A stretch of DNA of 64,000 nucleotides from Blasia pusilla (Eukaryota; Marchantiophyta; Marchantiopsida; Blasiales), in the NCBI GenBank assembly GCA_050084515.1, contig CM114271.1:60450001-60514000 (forward strand), read 5' to 3'. Below the pieces are notes generated by a model. That model saw only the letters and a list, made by a program, of their open reading frames with translations, was not told where the DNA came from and did no database searches. Positions within the stretch are counted from its first letter, which is position 1. The number at the start of each line of letters is the position of its first letter. Below are positions 47,054 through 58,079 of this stretch, piece by piece. The translations under genes and the position numbers were made by a program.

Positions 47054-48336
47054 TATCGTTCAGTCGAACCGTCTCGCTTTCGTTCGATCGAACCGTCTTG
47101 CTCTCGTTCCCTCGTATCGACTCGCGATGACTCGCCGTGTGAAACGCCCCTTGGTATCTGATCAGCTGCTGCACGGGAGAGAGAGGAATGGAGATCGCGA
47201 AATGAGAAACCGGAAATGAGCGATTTCTGCCCTATTTATACTTTTCTAGCCATTGGTGACCGTTGGGTCCCGTCGTCCTTTCGACGGCGACGTGTCGGCC
47301 GTTACGGAAGTCCGGACGTGAAAAATGGCAACCCTTTGGAGTTCAACAGGTTGCGCACCTCCGCCGTCCTAGGAAGATAACGCGAGGTGCGCGAGCAACT
47401 TGTTGGAGACCGACGGGTTGAGAGCCTCCGCTGTCTTCGGACAAGAACGCGAGGTACCCGCGCAACCCGTCGGAGACCGACAGGTTGCGCGCCTCCGCCG
47501 TCTTCGGACAAGAACGGGGCTTACCCGCGCTACCCGTCGGAGACCAACATGTTGCGCGCCTCCGCCGTCTTCGGACAAGAACGGGACATACTCGCGCAAT
47601 CCGTCGGAGACCGTTGGGTTGCACGCTTCCCTCGTCAATGGTTAACAACACGGGCTTCCCGTGCAACTTTGACGGAGTCCGACATGTTGCACGCTTCCTT
47701 CATGTAAGCGAAACAAGGCGAGGCCCTTGCGCAACCCATTGGAGGGCGACGTGTTGCACGCCTTGCCGTCTTTGGGCAAGAAGGTGCGGCACGCGCAGAA
47801 CTCGTCGGGAAGAGACGGTTTGCATGCTTCGTTCATGTAAGATTTACACCGTGAGATCATTGGGCAACACGTCTGATGCCGACAGGTTGCAAGCCTCCTG
47901 CATCTTCAGGCAAGAAGGAGTGGTATCCGAGCAACTTGTTGGAGAGCAACGGGTTGCCAGCTTCGATCATGTTTGCGTTTGAAGGCAAGGCAGAAGCGTG
48001 CAACCCGTCCGAAGACGACGGGTTGCAAGCTTCGCTTAGCTTGGGTTAATTGTTGAGTTACTAGGACTCTGACGGGTTCCAACAAAATGAAGTGTGCTTC
48101 GCAACCCACGTCTATGCTTCCCAAATCCGGTAACACATTGCAACAGAATTGAATCTATTGCAAGAGAATTGGATCCATTGTGTCAGACAATTTCACCTAC
48201 CGAACTTCATCTTGTCAGTAAAAATCTGTCAGGAGTATCTGTTTTCCTATTCACTATAAATTAAAAATTCTCATTCTTGTTCTCATTCTGATTCTCTTTC
48301 TCATTCTCACCCTCCTCCCGTACAAAATTTCTGGGA
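47054..48336. promoter_or_regulatory. Divergent intergenic region of the transposon with an 11-unit palindrome array (47322-48080)
   Basis: Separates the minus-strand ParB-like/methyltransferase gene (ATG 47053) and the plus-strand transposase gene (ATG 48337). Near the former are inverted GTTCGATCGAACCG-like motifs (47058-47110) and a TATTTATAC box (47235). Near the latter are CTATAAATT (48254) and CT-rich repeats (48270-48310). Between them, about eleven palindromes with ~67-bp period (47326, 47395, 47462, 47528, 47596, 47661, 47730, 47798, 47863, 47931, 48000) are more diverged than those in the introns. Confidence 0.8.
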
Positions 48337-50189
48337 ATGGATAATTATGTGAAGCTCACTTGTGGCAGTCATCTGGTGACCCTTCCTCAATCAAAAATCG
48401 TTCGACCGTAAGCTCGTGAGTCTTTCATAGCAGTGGATGAAAAATTTCTCTCTGTTCAATTTCTTCTCCAAATTGGAACCATCTTTGTATCCAAAGATGT
48501 TAGGGTGGACGGTACGGAAGACATAATAGGTGAGAGTCCAATTCACCAAAGGATGCAGACCGTAAAGTATGGAATCTCCTACCTCTAGCAAATGGTCAAT
48601 ACAGAGTTTACGGCCTGCCCCTGAATTCGTGTGTTTCCCAAGTAGACGGTCGAGAATTTCCTAGTGCTCCGAGCTCTACGTTTGCAACTCCTAGCTCAGT
48701 AGATCCGACTTCGACTCCAACTTCACATGCTCGTAACAATGTTGTTCTTCCTGAAGAGATTCCGGATGTTATCAACCTCAGTGGATCTGGTTGTTGGATT
48801 GTCTCCCGCCGCCAATGCGTGGGAGCCTTGGAGTGTAGAAGTCCAGCATGCCCGTATCTAGAGCGCAACGGGCGAGTCACTACGTCGCAATTCCCCCCCA
48901 AGAACGTAGAAACTCCATACGAGGTCGGTGCCACCATACCGCCGGGAGGCCATCGATGTCCTCATTGTCAGGCATCGCCCTTCTGCGTTGGAGCGTGTCC
49001 TGCATACATATTTTTCATTGTCCACGACTTGGGCTCCACGTCAGAGTACACAAGGCTGGCAGTTCATGTTGTCTCCCACACTCATCTTGTGACCGATGCA
49101 ATTCAGAGACACACCAAGGAGGATGTGGCGAAGAAAGTTGCCGAGGTCTACAGAAACTCTCCGGGTTCAAAGCCCGGAGTGATCAAGCTCACAACGGCAT
49201 CACAAATTTGTGAACAATTGCTTGGAATCCCTGGATAAGGCGAGATCACGGCGGCTGAGGAGAAACAATTCTGGGAAAATCTCACATTTCTCGCTCATCC
49301 TGAATGCTTCCGGAATTTGCTGCGTCAAATACGAGTTCGGGATGGAAAGACGGCCGAAATGGATGCCATCGCGAGAATCAAGGCCAACTCCATATTTCCA
49401 TTCATTCAGAGATGGCAGTTCATGGGCCAAGGAGGCGAGGGATCCAGGGCCTATGTCTTCAAAATATCAACCACAGGTCCGTCGAGTGGCCTCGATCTTA
49501 TAGATCGAATGAGGGAAGGGGAAGATCTTTACGGCAGCTGGGTAAGCTTTGATATTTGCTACAGAGTGCTGAACGGATGGTAGACGATGGGTGCTCACGT
49601 TTAGAGGACGTCCCATGTGGAGAAGGGACTCAAAACTATATTTTTCTGTGAAGTAAAGGCAGAAGACGTTGGCAGTTTGAAGATGTGATGGTTACTCTTA
49701 CTGGAGGTGGTGAAGGAAAACAAAAGGCCACCTCCGGAAATTTATGGGTTCATGGCGGACAATGCACAACCTGGGTGGATTGCTATCCGGGAAGTGTTCT
49801 GGGGTGGAGAGGTTCAACCGGAGAGGGAAAGGTCGGATGCTTTCCATTGGCAGCGATCGTGACCGGTACACCAAATCTTGCATCAAGGAGAATAAAAGGA
49901 GAGAGCATGTCACTCTACTCCAACGCTGCAAGGACAGCAAAACCTTGAAGCAGGCCATGGAATGCCAGGAAGAACTTTATGGGTGGTGGAGGAAGCATGC
50001 GATTGAGGGGAAGTATAAAGAGTTGTGCTCTTGGTTGAGTTGGTGGACTGTACGAATGAGACCATGGGGAAACTTCATGTGGCAGGTGAGTTCACTATTA
50101 TGTCTTGTCAAGCTCACGTTGAGAATTGTTTGTAAAGTTGCAGCTCAAGTTGAGAAGTGTGGGAACTATAGGGATTTCAAACCGAAGAA

Positions 50190-50571
50190 ACCAAGCAAGC
50201 TGTCGGATGCGACGGGTTGCCCAAGTGTGCAACCCGACGGAAAGCGACAGGTTGCATCCAGAATTTTGGTGCAACCCGAGTGTGCAACCCGACAGAAACC
50301 GACGGGTCGCAGAGTGGTTCATGGGATGCCTTGGCCTTGCAACCGGTCTGAATCCGATGGGTTGCAGTAGGTGGGTTTAGGGTTGCAACACGTCGGGATC
50401 CGACGGGTCGTAGAGTCGTTCATGGGATGCCTCGTCCTTGCAACCCGTCTGGTTCCGACAGGTTGCAGTAGGTGGGTTTAAGGTTACAACACGTCGGGAC
50501 CCGACGGGTCACAGGGTTGTTCATGGGATGCCTCGGGCTTGCAACCCGTCTGGTTTCGACAGGTAGCTTAT
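50190..50571. repeat. Palindrome array in the transposase intron
   Basis: Eight palindromes at about 50193, 50226, 50281, 50337, 50383, 50437, 50485 and 50540, with spacers repeating GTTCATGGGATGCCT and GTAGGTGGGTTTA. Arms vary between CAACCCGTC, CAACCCGAC and CAACACGTC, often with matching change on the other arm. It fills intron 50086-50624. Confidence 0.9.
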
Positions 50572-50629
50572 GTCTTTGACTGCTGAGTTATTTTCATTCC
50601 CTTCTAACATTGCCGTCGTTGCAGGGATT

Positions 50630-50996
50630 GAACGTTCATGAAAATGCCCTCTGCCCCAACACAAGTGGAGCAGAAAGTGTTCATTCCTCGTGGAGGTCGT
50701 CACAAGCATGCCAGCAAATTTCACTTGTGGAGGCATGCCAACAAGACCAGGCAAGAGCAATGCTACAGTCTGCAGCATCCCATATCTTCCTCACAAAAGG
50801 CATAACAAAAGGCTGAACGTTCATGAAAATGCCCTCTGCCCCAACACAAGTGGAGCAGAAAGTGTTCATTCCTCGTGGAGGTCGTCACAAGCATGCCAGC
50901 AAATTTCACTTGTGGAGGCATGCCAACAAGACCAGGCAAGAGCAATGCTGATCAAAGACATCCCATATCTTCCTCACAAAAGGCATAACAAAAGGA
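50630..50996. repeat. 185-bp tandem duplication inside the transposase exon
   Basis: 50630-50814 and 50815-50996 are nearly identical (AACGTTCATGAAAATGCCC through AAAAGGCATAACAAAAGG), differing mainly in a short block (ACAGTCTGCAGC versus GATCAAAGAC). It repeats the exon part with the DDE glutamate. As 185 is not a multiple of three, it shifts the frame. The near identity shows it is recent. Confidence 0.95.
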
Positions 50997-52594
50997 AGGG
51001 GTCCGTCGATCTACGAGCTCTATGTCAGGGCGGTTGTGAGATCCGGTGATGAAAAAATGTATGTGGAAGCCTTCAACCGGTGCGTAGGTGGAACTCCCCT
51101 CGAGCAAGACATACACATTGGTGGGGATATTCGTGGGCGGGTTTCAAGACGTCCCATACAGATGGTGGAAGAGCAGTCCGAGCGAGACTCCTGGAGACCA
51201 GATAAGTATCTTGACTTGAGCGGTGAAGAGGCAAAGATGAGGAACGAATCCGGTGATTGATTTGGATGAGGAAATTACGCTGCCCAGGTATTCGGGGACC
51301 CCGGACCCGTCCCAAATCTGTGATGGAGTTACTTCTCCAAAATCAGTGAATGTTTTATTTCAAAAGCCCTCCGTTGCTGGAAGATCGCAACATCCTATCA
51401 CTAGGGTGGTTCAACAATATGGGATTCCAGTAATGGAGGTGGATTGCAACCCAAAATGATGGCATATATCTCGGAGCAACCCTGGACGTGGACCCACCTG
51501 CAGGGCAGGATCTGATGGCATTAGGAGAGCATGTGGCACTTTCCTAAATAAGAACTGTACAAGGACTAGACGACCACTGCCTGGGTTTTGGGGACTCAAA
51601 ACCTTTGATCGTTTCACGAGGACTGGGGATCAATTGAAGTACTTCTTCTGCCCAAATGAATCTTGCACTTTCCGAAAGTCTTATCCGGCTGCCATTGGAG
51701 CTCCGGGGAATACCCCCACGATTTGGCCCATCGCCGCAGGTACTAACTGCACTCAAGACAAAGTGGACAATCTTGCAAGTGCCGGTTTCAGACTCGTAGA
51801 CGGGGGAAGTTCGGAGCATGTTCGCATTACAGAGACCTTCTCATTTCGTATTCAACCCAAGATTGATGTCAACATGTACCCGGAGAAGGTGGATGATCTC
51901 AATCCACTATTTTTGTTTGAGTCTAGAAATGGGGTGAAGAGAAACAGAATGTGTAGGCCAACGGTGGAGAGAGCAAAGCGAATTGCATCAGCTCGGGAGG
52001 CAAAAATGGAGATCATCGCCACAAAAGATGTCTTGAGTGGCAATGGAATAAGAAGGGTGTACTGGGTCAGGAACAACACTGTAAATTCAAGTGTCACAGG
52101 GGTGTATGTGGTGCACATCTGTTGCTTTCCCACATGTTCATGTGATGACTTTGTCCAAAGAGAGACAAGTGGCAAAAGGTATTTCCCTTGTAAGCACATG
52201 TACTATGTGTTGCTGGTAGTTTTAAGAGAGTCGGAGGTAGGAGTAGGAATCCACCAACCAATTCTGTCCCTCAAAGAAGTGCGAAGTATTTTAAACAAAC
52301 CACTTTGAGGATGCAAAATGAGTTTTTAGATTGTACTTTTATTTTTCCTGAACCTTCACTTTGAGCTTGAACTCTATTCAGCCCGGGGCAAATGATAGTT
52401 TTTTTCCAGACCTTGGATGGAAAAAGTGATTGGTTCCACACTTATGATTCCATTGATTTTTCAGTTTTGTAAATTTTGTGCAATTTGCAACCGGTCGAAC
52501 TCAGAGGGGTTGCCAAAATATGGAAGAGGAAAAAAAAACTGTGGGACTGCTTAATAACTAAACAAAAAAGTGCAAAAAAATTCACACAAAAAGT

Positions 52595-52700
52595 TTCCTC
52601 TCTTCAACCCAACGGAAACTCTCTTAAAAAAAAAGTATCTATTTCGGTTGAAGGTAGTTTCCTCTCTTCTCTCTCCTCTCTCCTCTCCTCTTACCGCACC
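52595..52700. repeat. Right terminal inverted repeat
   Basis: TTTCCTCTCTTCAACCC, CTCTTAAAAAAAAAG, then CT-rich repeats and CTCTTACCGCACC, the inverted counterpart of 40342-40445 with indels. Confidence 0.7.
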
Positions 52701-53756
52701 TGGCGAGTCATCATTGGCACCTATGGAGTGACTAAGGCACACTCAGTGCAATATTGGTATAGGGTTTTGGATCGGGAGTTACAGAGCACAGTTTGAGATG
52801 CGTTGTTGCTTCACACTAGGAAGCCCACATTGAAGGTGGTCTTTGAGTTGTCTGAGAGGATTGAGCTGAAGATGAGTGAGGAGCAGATGGTGACCACAAG
52901 ATTATCTCGGGAGTCGACAGGCCACAAGTTGCAATACCCTCATAGGTGCCCCAACGTGTACTAGTACCACAGGAGCGTGCTGGGTGGGCCCTGAGAGAAG
53001 GGCGGGTCTTGTGAGCCCTTTGAGGAAACAACCCATATCGACAAATGTTGCAAAGCAGGGACCGATGATGGTGTGTTGGATGAGTGGTGGGCCCCATAGG
53101 CAAATGGATAGCCCACAATACGGTAGAGGGCCGAGGGCACCTCTGATTGCTCAAGAGCTACCTTACATGGCCCCACCACATTTGCAATGTTACCATTATA
53201 ATCGATATGGTCCCACCAGGAATATGTGTTTTGATCTTCGCCAAGAGCTACATCTAGAAGTTGGTTAAGGGCTAGAGAGTTGGTGAAGATCGAGGACTTG
53301 ATAACCTTGGTGGTAGGGTTCCACCACTAGTCAGAGACGATGGAGGACATGCACCCAACGCAACGCTCCTCACTTGCATCAATAAGTTAGAGCAAAATAT
53401 TTTTGCCATGACGATGATGCAACTAGGGAGAGGCACGGAGCCAAGAGTAGTTGGTATGGCTCCCGCCTCTATGTCGTATCAATATCCGGGGGAGGATTAT
53501 GCGAGTTGAGGTTTATGTGGAGTGCGGCTCACATAGAGGCTGCTACAAGAGTGACTCAGCCACCGAGAGGTGGGGTTGAGATCGACCCACATGAGGGGAC
53601 CAATGAGCAACACGCCAGCGTTCCCCAATTGCTTACATTGTTAAAGGTACATCACACATCGTCGATGGTGCCTAGAAAATTGGTGATGCCCACATGTAGG
53701 GTAGGTGCATCGAACTCACGAGGAGTTGGAGAGACGACTCCTATGTCGGCTCGGAT
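52701..53756 (+). pseudogene. Gypsy gag, copy B, second part with degenerate zinc knuckle
   Basis: Continues gag of copy B after the TIR transposon: LKVVFELSERIELKMSEEQM near 52840-52890, and a nucleocapsid-type knuckle near 53187-53231 (CYHYNRYGPTRNMC), in which Cys2 and His of the CCHC pattern have become Tyr and Pro. The stretch 53506-53756 leads towards the protease. It ends at the solo LTR-B inserted at 53757; the frame resumes at 63446. Confidence 0.65.
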
Positions 53757-54418
53757 TGTCGCGACCCTTATAACCAAACAACACCAAATAGGCGTCAAGC
53801 GAAACATCAGAACTCAAAGGAACTCACGCTGCGAGGTTTGCGCTTTGGAGAGGCATTTGGAAAAGTCTCTTGGAAAAGTCTAAGAGACGAAACGCGGAAC
53901 AGAGTTGGGCGTTTCATGCGTTAGTGGTTGCGACCATGAAACCTAGACCAAACGCGAGCCAAGACTTGAGATGAGTTGAGTCTTGGGAGGTTGGTTGCCA
54001 AAGAGGTGAGAACCAGTTTGGAACACAACTAGCGTTTGGGAGAATCTGACTGTGTTTAGGACCATAACGTTGAGCTCCAAGATGCGTTCAGGACAAGTAA
54101 GAGCGCGTTGGAAAGCTGATCTTGAGACGCTTCCGACGCACCAAAGATCTCAGCAAACGCATAAGTACAGGTTGAGATATTGGCCGAAAAACGATTGAGA
54201 GAGCAATCGGGTCGAGGGCCAATTGGAGAGGCCCGGGTGTCTTTCCCTAAATGTAGGGGGCCCCCGGAGATCCCCAGAAGTACTAGTAAGGGAGGACTCT
54301 CTCCGAGATGTCTCGCGAAATGAATCCCCACTTTGGGCGCCAAACGGCGTTTCAGAGGCACGGGATGGAACGAGAGTTTGGCGCGGGAACTCGAAACTCA
54401 AACCTGGTCCAAGGGAGT

Positions 54419-54715
54419 TGTCACGTCTTTTAGGATAGATCGGTGGGATCTAATAGAGCGCCTTCATGAGTAGTGGAGGACACGCCCAGTAGGTTGAGGG
54501 TGACCTGCTGAGGCCCTTGGAAACCCGAGATACCTTGAGGCCCTATTTTGGAAGTACCATTTTGAGATAGCAGGCCCTTTCTTCAGGTCAAGAGCCAAGG
54601 AGGTGACTTGGGAATAGGTTTCGTCTCATTTGGAGAAGTTGAGGGTAGGTTGTCGATGAGATGATAGTGGGTTTGGTTTCGATTTGCCGAGATGGTGGAG
54701 AGAGATTGGACTTAC
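54419..54715 (+). repeat. 5' LTR of copy C (internally deleted)
   Basis: Matches the 3' LTR from its start (TGTCACGTCTTTTAGGATAG) for about 110 bp, then in pieces (AGGTCAAGAGCCAAGGAGG, GAGAGAGATTGGA), missing blocks of up to about 150 bp and the terminal GGAGATATTTTGG to GCGCACGACA part. The 3' limit is uncertain. Confidence 0.65.
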
Positions 54716-57380
54716 ACGCCGCGTGTTGCCGCAGGTTGGGGACCGTGTTCCCCGTTACACGTCTCGGGGAGAGAGAGTGTAGATCGAGTGCCGGAGCACC
54801 ATGTTTGGGATGAGTGATTGAGGGATTCCTCAGTGATTGAGATTCTAAATATTTTTGATGGGCGAGAGGGGCACGAGGGTCAATCACAATTTCGGGACTT
54901 TGAGAGGCAAAAGTGGTGGAGAGTAAAGCTCTAGGGTTTTTAGGGGAGTGGCGGCGAGGGAGGGCCATCATAGTCTCACTTCCAACGGGGACCTTCAGAG
55001 AGGTCACCATCAGCGAGAGTCAGGGTCCACTGAGGGTCATTCCATCGGGAGGGGAGGGAGGGTGTGAGAGGACTTTGTTTTTGATTTCTTCATCAACGCC
55101 AGTTTTGATTTCAGGTTGAGAGGTCGTCATTGTGGAGAGTTTGGGGATTGAGGACGTGGGTAGAGCTGGGAGCATTGTCTAGAGGTTTTATGACTTGCTG
55201 ATTGGAGGAGGGTGTCGAGTTTGAGTTTGTGAGGGCCACATCGACATGTGAGAGTTACCCCTTGGTCCTTTACCGCACGTGTGAGGACTTTAGGAGGGAT
55301 ATTGGGTGTGTGGATGATGAGAGCATCATTTATGGTTTAGGGACATAGACGGGCCGATGAGGATCCTAGAGAGTTACCATGAGTTAACGTCTCGGGGGAG
55401 AGATGGATGCATGAGTGAGATCGAGTGATCGTGAGATTCGGGACCATTACCTCAGAGTTTTGAGTCCATGGCGACCCTTTAGGACGAGGGGGAGGGTGTA
55501 GAGGAGTTTGTGGAGGAGTCCTACATTAGAGACGGGGTAGAGGACCGTTTGAGAGTGGCCGATTGAGTTGTTCGATTTGAGTTTAGGAGTTGAGTGCGAG
55601 GGAGTTTAACCCGTTTGACATGGTATGTTCCAAAGCATTTAGAGGCGCCCATGGACCATTACCATGAGTTCTCTCGAGAGATATGCATGTGAGATCGAGG
55701 CGTGGAGGCTCTACTATGACCCACATTATGTGTCATGGACGGAGCCGTTCCCGGATGAGGAGGAGGAGTCGAGGAGGCTCTTTGCCTCTTCCACTAGTGA
55801 CGTTTTAGGAGGGTCACTCGACGGGAGCGATTGCACCGTCTAGTCGGGTTCGTCCCGAGTTCAACCATGTGGTTGAGTTCTTTCTTTGAGTTGAGGGCGA
55901 GGAGGGGTACGGACGGAGAAGTTGCGAGCATCCACGACTTCGGCGCTTGGGTGAGAGTTTGCGTGAGGCTTACACTCGCTTGCACCGGTTGATCAACGCG
56001 TCACTCGGGGGTGACAGAGGCTCGAGCTATCCGGTCATGGTATGCGATCTTTGGGACCGGACCCTACGGACACGGTGCGGGAGGGGGTGCTTCTTATGAA
56101 CACCTCCCCTACGTTGAGATGTTTTTAGGACCGCCGAGAACATTGAGCGCAACATGGCGGAGGAGAGCGTAGCCACCATGGGTTCTGGCGAGAGCGATCC
56201 ACGATTCTGCACCACCGTGCGGCAAAGAACGTGGACTTTGAGATAGGTCGACTGTGGCACCACGAGCTCAAGGAGGATACCGAGAGGCCGTGCCACATAT
56301 GCGACTCGGCAGCAGCCGCCTACTATTACTTGTTGGTCATGTGGTGGAGCCCATCATCAACGCGATTGCACTCGTCGGGGTCATGGACGTGTGCCTCAAA
56401 GATGGAGGAGGAGATGGTCGCACAGGAGGTTATCAGTGTGACTATTGTCGAGGTATGGTCATACACCCGCCACGTGTTTTAGTTTACATCTGAGTTACGC
56501 CTGGACCGAGGGCGAGAGGGCACCAGAGCGAGTAGCCGGTCCAGGTGGGCCTAGAGATCGTGCTCGGTGGTCCCGTTGGGGACGAGGAGCCGGAGTTGCC
56601 CCGACAGGGTGGTGGAGCTGCCCGTGGAGGAGGTAGAGTACCACCACCTAGACGCACCGAGGGAGATGCCGGACGTGAGGCTAGGATGGCTGCTCAGATA
56701 CAACAGCTACAGGAGCAGATTGCCGCTATGGCATTGAGGTTACCCGATGCCGGATCCGTGGCATCGACATCATATGGAGCAGCCAGAGATCTGGAGGATC
56801 CTGGATGGATGTGCGGGGTTGCCCAGATGGAGGCCGCCCAGCTTGTGACGCGTGCGGAGCAGCCGCAGAGTTGGATCCACATCGAGGGGAAGCCAGTAGA
56901 CAGACTAGGCTTCCTCAATCTTTCACGTTGTCCAAAGCGATGAGGACCCCATCGATGGGTCCTCATCAAAGTTCCTGGAGAGTTGGTAATGTTGTTGGTG
57001 TGCAAGCACGGAGGGCGATGGGAGAAGCGAGTGCGACGACTCCTATTGTTGATGCTCAGGAGGGGCATGTATCTAGCACGTTGTTGGGGGCGGCCACCGT
57101 TGTGTACTGCACTCCTTTATTTTCTGCTTCCGATGTTGTGACGTTGGGAGGTACGCCCGCCGAGGCTTTTCAGCTGGCCGCTTCACTATGTGAGCGCGGA
57201 GTTGGAGTTCCTGCATCACGTTCAGAGGTGATTGCAGAGGAGGTGATGGACCTGCCCTTGGAGCGGATGCTCAGGCCGTCCACGTCAAATTCATGGCGGT
57301 GCGGTCGCTAGGATGGCGGAGATGCCCGCTAGACCCGCGATAGAGCGTGCCATGGCTTCTCTTGGTGTTGTGTTCTTTGG
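54716..57380 (+). pseudogene. Gypsy gag, copy C
   Basis: After a leader of about 700 bp with no clear coding sequence, gag runs from about 55450: EIEAWRLYYDPHYVSW near 55695-55740, a capsid-like part 55900-56500, and 56545-56943 with a coiled-coil-like QIQQLQEQIAAMALRL followed by SVASTSYGAARDLED. Pieces of the same order occur in A' and B. Roughly one frame break per 200-300 bp. Confidence 0.65.
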
Positions 57381-57660
57381 ATAACCGAGAGAGGTCTTCC
57401 GGTTGGTGAGTCCTAGAGGTAGAGCTTTTAGTCCGCAACGCGTCTTGTTGGATTCAGGAGCGCAACCCTTGATGTTGGGGAAAGCGTCATTCAGAGGATT
57501 GGGCTTGACGAGAGCCGATGTGGAGTGTTGTCCATTTCGGATACTGAGACATCCTTGGGTGGAGCGAGTACCACCACGATATATCACCCGGCGAAGGTCG
57601 TGGTGAGCATTCGCCGGGACATCCCTGGATGAGTCCGTAGTGCGCGCCAAGCGATAAGTA
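57381..57660 (+). pseudogene. Gypsy aspartic protease, copy C
   Basis: The frame 57403-57606 includes QRVLLDSGAQPLMLGKASF, with the Asp-Ser-Gly-Ala active site and the following hydrophobic flap strand typical of retroelement proteases. Here this key motif is intact, unlike in A' (deleted) and copy B (63840-63880, where the DSGA is altered). Cleaves the gag-pol polyprotein (family knowledge). Confidence 0.8.
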
Positions 57661-58079
57661 ATCTTTGAGTCCCTACGACGTCTTGGTTGGTGGAGCGATG
57701 TTATACCCGATGGGGTTTTCCCTGGATTACTTTGGGAGGAGTCGGCGTCCTCTGAGACCAGGATGGCGAAGGTGATGGCGCCTTAGCTCATTACCCGTTC
57801 GATTCACAGTGCAATGATCGAGCAACGGCCAGGAGAGATGGCGACCTTAGCAAAGCATTTAGCAAAGTGCCATCACTTGGCCTAGTGATTTGATTGAGGG
57901 ACATGTCCATGCAGAGGATACTCCGTTTCGACATTTCTATGGAGAGGAGTGTTATGGTAGCCGCATCATTCCGTGGAGGAGAGGTGCGCTGTGGGGCTCG
58001 GCGAGGAGCTTCAACGATTGGCGGATGTGCACGTGCAGGGCAGCGTGGAGCGAGGCGTTTGCACCGAGCGTGCGGGTCT

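Larger units (their letters stand above)
48337..52308 (+). pseudogene. MULE-like DDE transposase gene (zinc finger, DDE, SWIM)
   Basis: Starts MDNYVKLTCGSHL at 48337. 48700-49238: a Ser/Thr-rich part, then a Cys/His zinc-finger region (CRSPACPYLER, CPHCQASPFCVGACP, VVSHTHL) like the WRKY/GCM-type finger of MULE transposases. DDE residues are visible in VSFDICYR (about 49548), MADNAQPGW (about 49758) and NTSGAESVHSSW (about 50655). An intron with good borders (CAG|GTGAGT 50085/50086 to TTGCAG 50624) holds palindromes. 51634-52308 ends with the SWIM finger: CSCDDFVQ at about 52135 and CKHM at about 52190. Stops and frameshifts (near 48407, 49236, 49583, 49680, 49850) and a 185-bp duplication make it a pseudogene. 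Confidence 0.75.
40342..52700 (+). mobile_element. 12.4-kb TIR DNA transposon with divergent transposase and ParB-like/methyltransferase genes
   Basis: The left end (GGTATTCTGGC..GGAGAGAGTAAGAG) was fixed by comparison with copy 1, which ends the same way. The right end reads, inverted, GGTGCGGTAAGAGGAGAGG. Both ends carry GA-rich blocks, CTCTTAAAAAAAAA and AGAGAGGA over about 100 bp, an imperfect TIR. TGGTGAG/TGGCGAG (one mismatch in 7 bp) flanks it. Inside are two divergent genes with several introns, and four arrays of one short palindrome. The transposase type (SWIM zinc finger, DDE) points to the MULE group, which usually makes 8-11 bp duplications, so the exact target duplication remains open. 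Confidence 0.8.
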
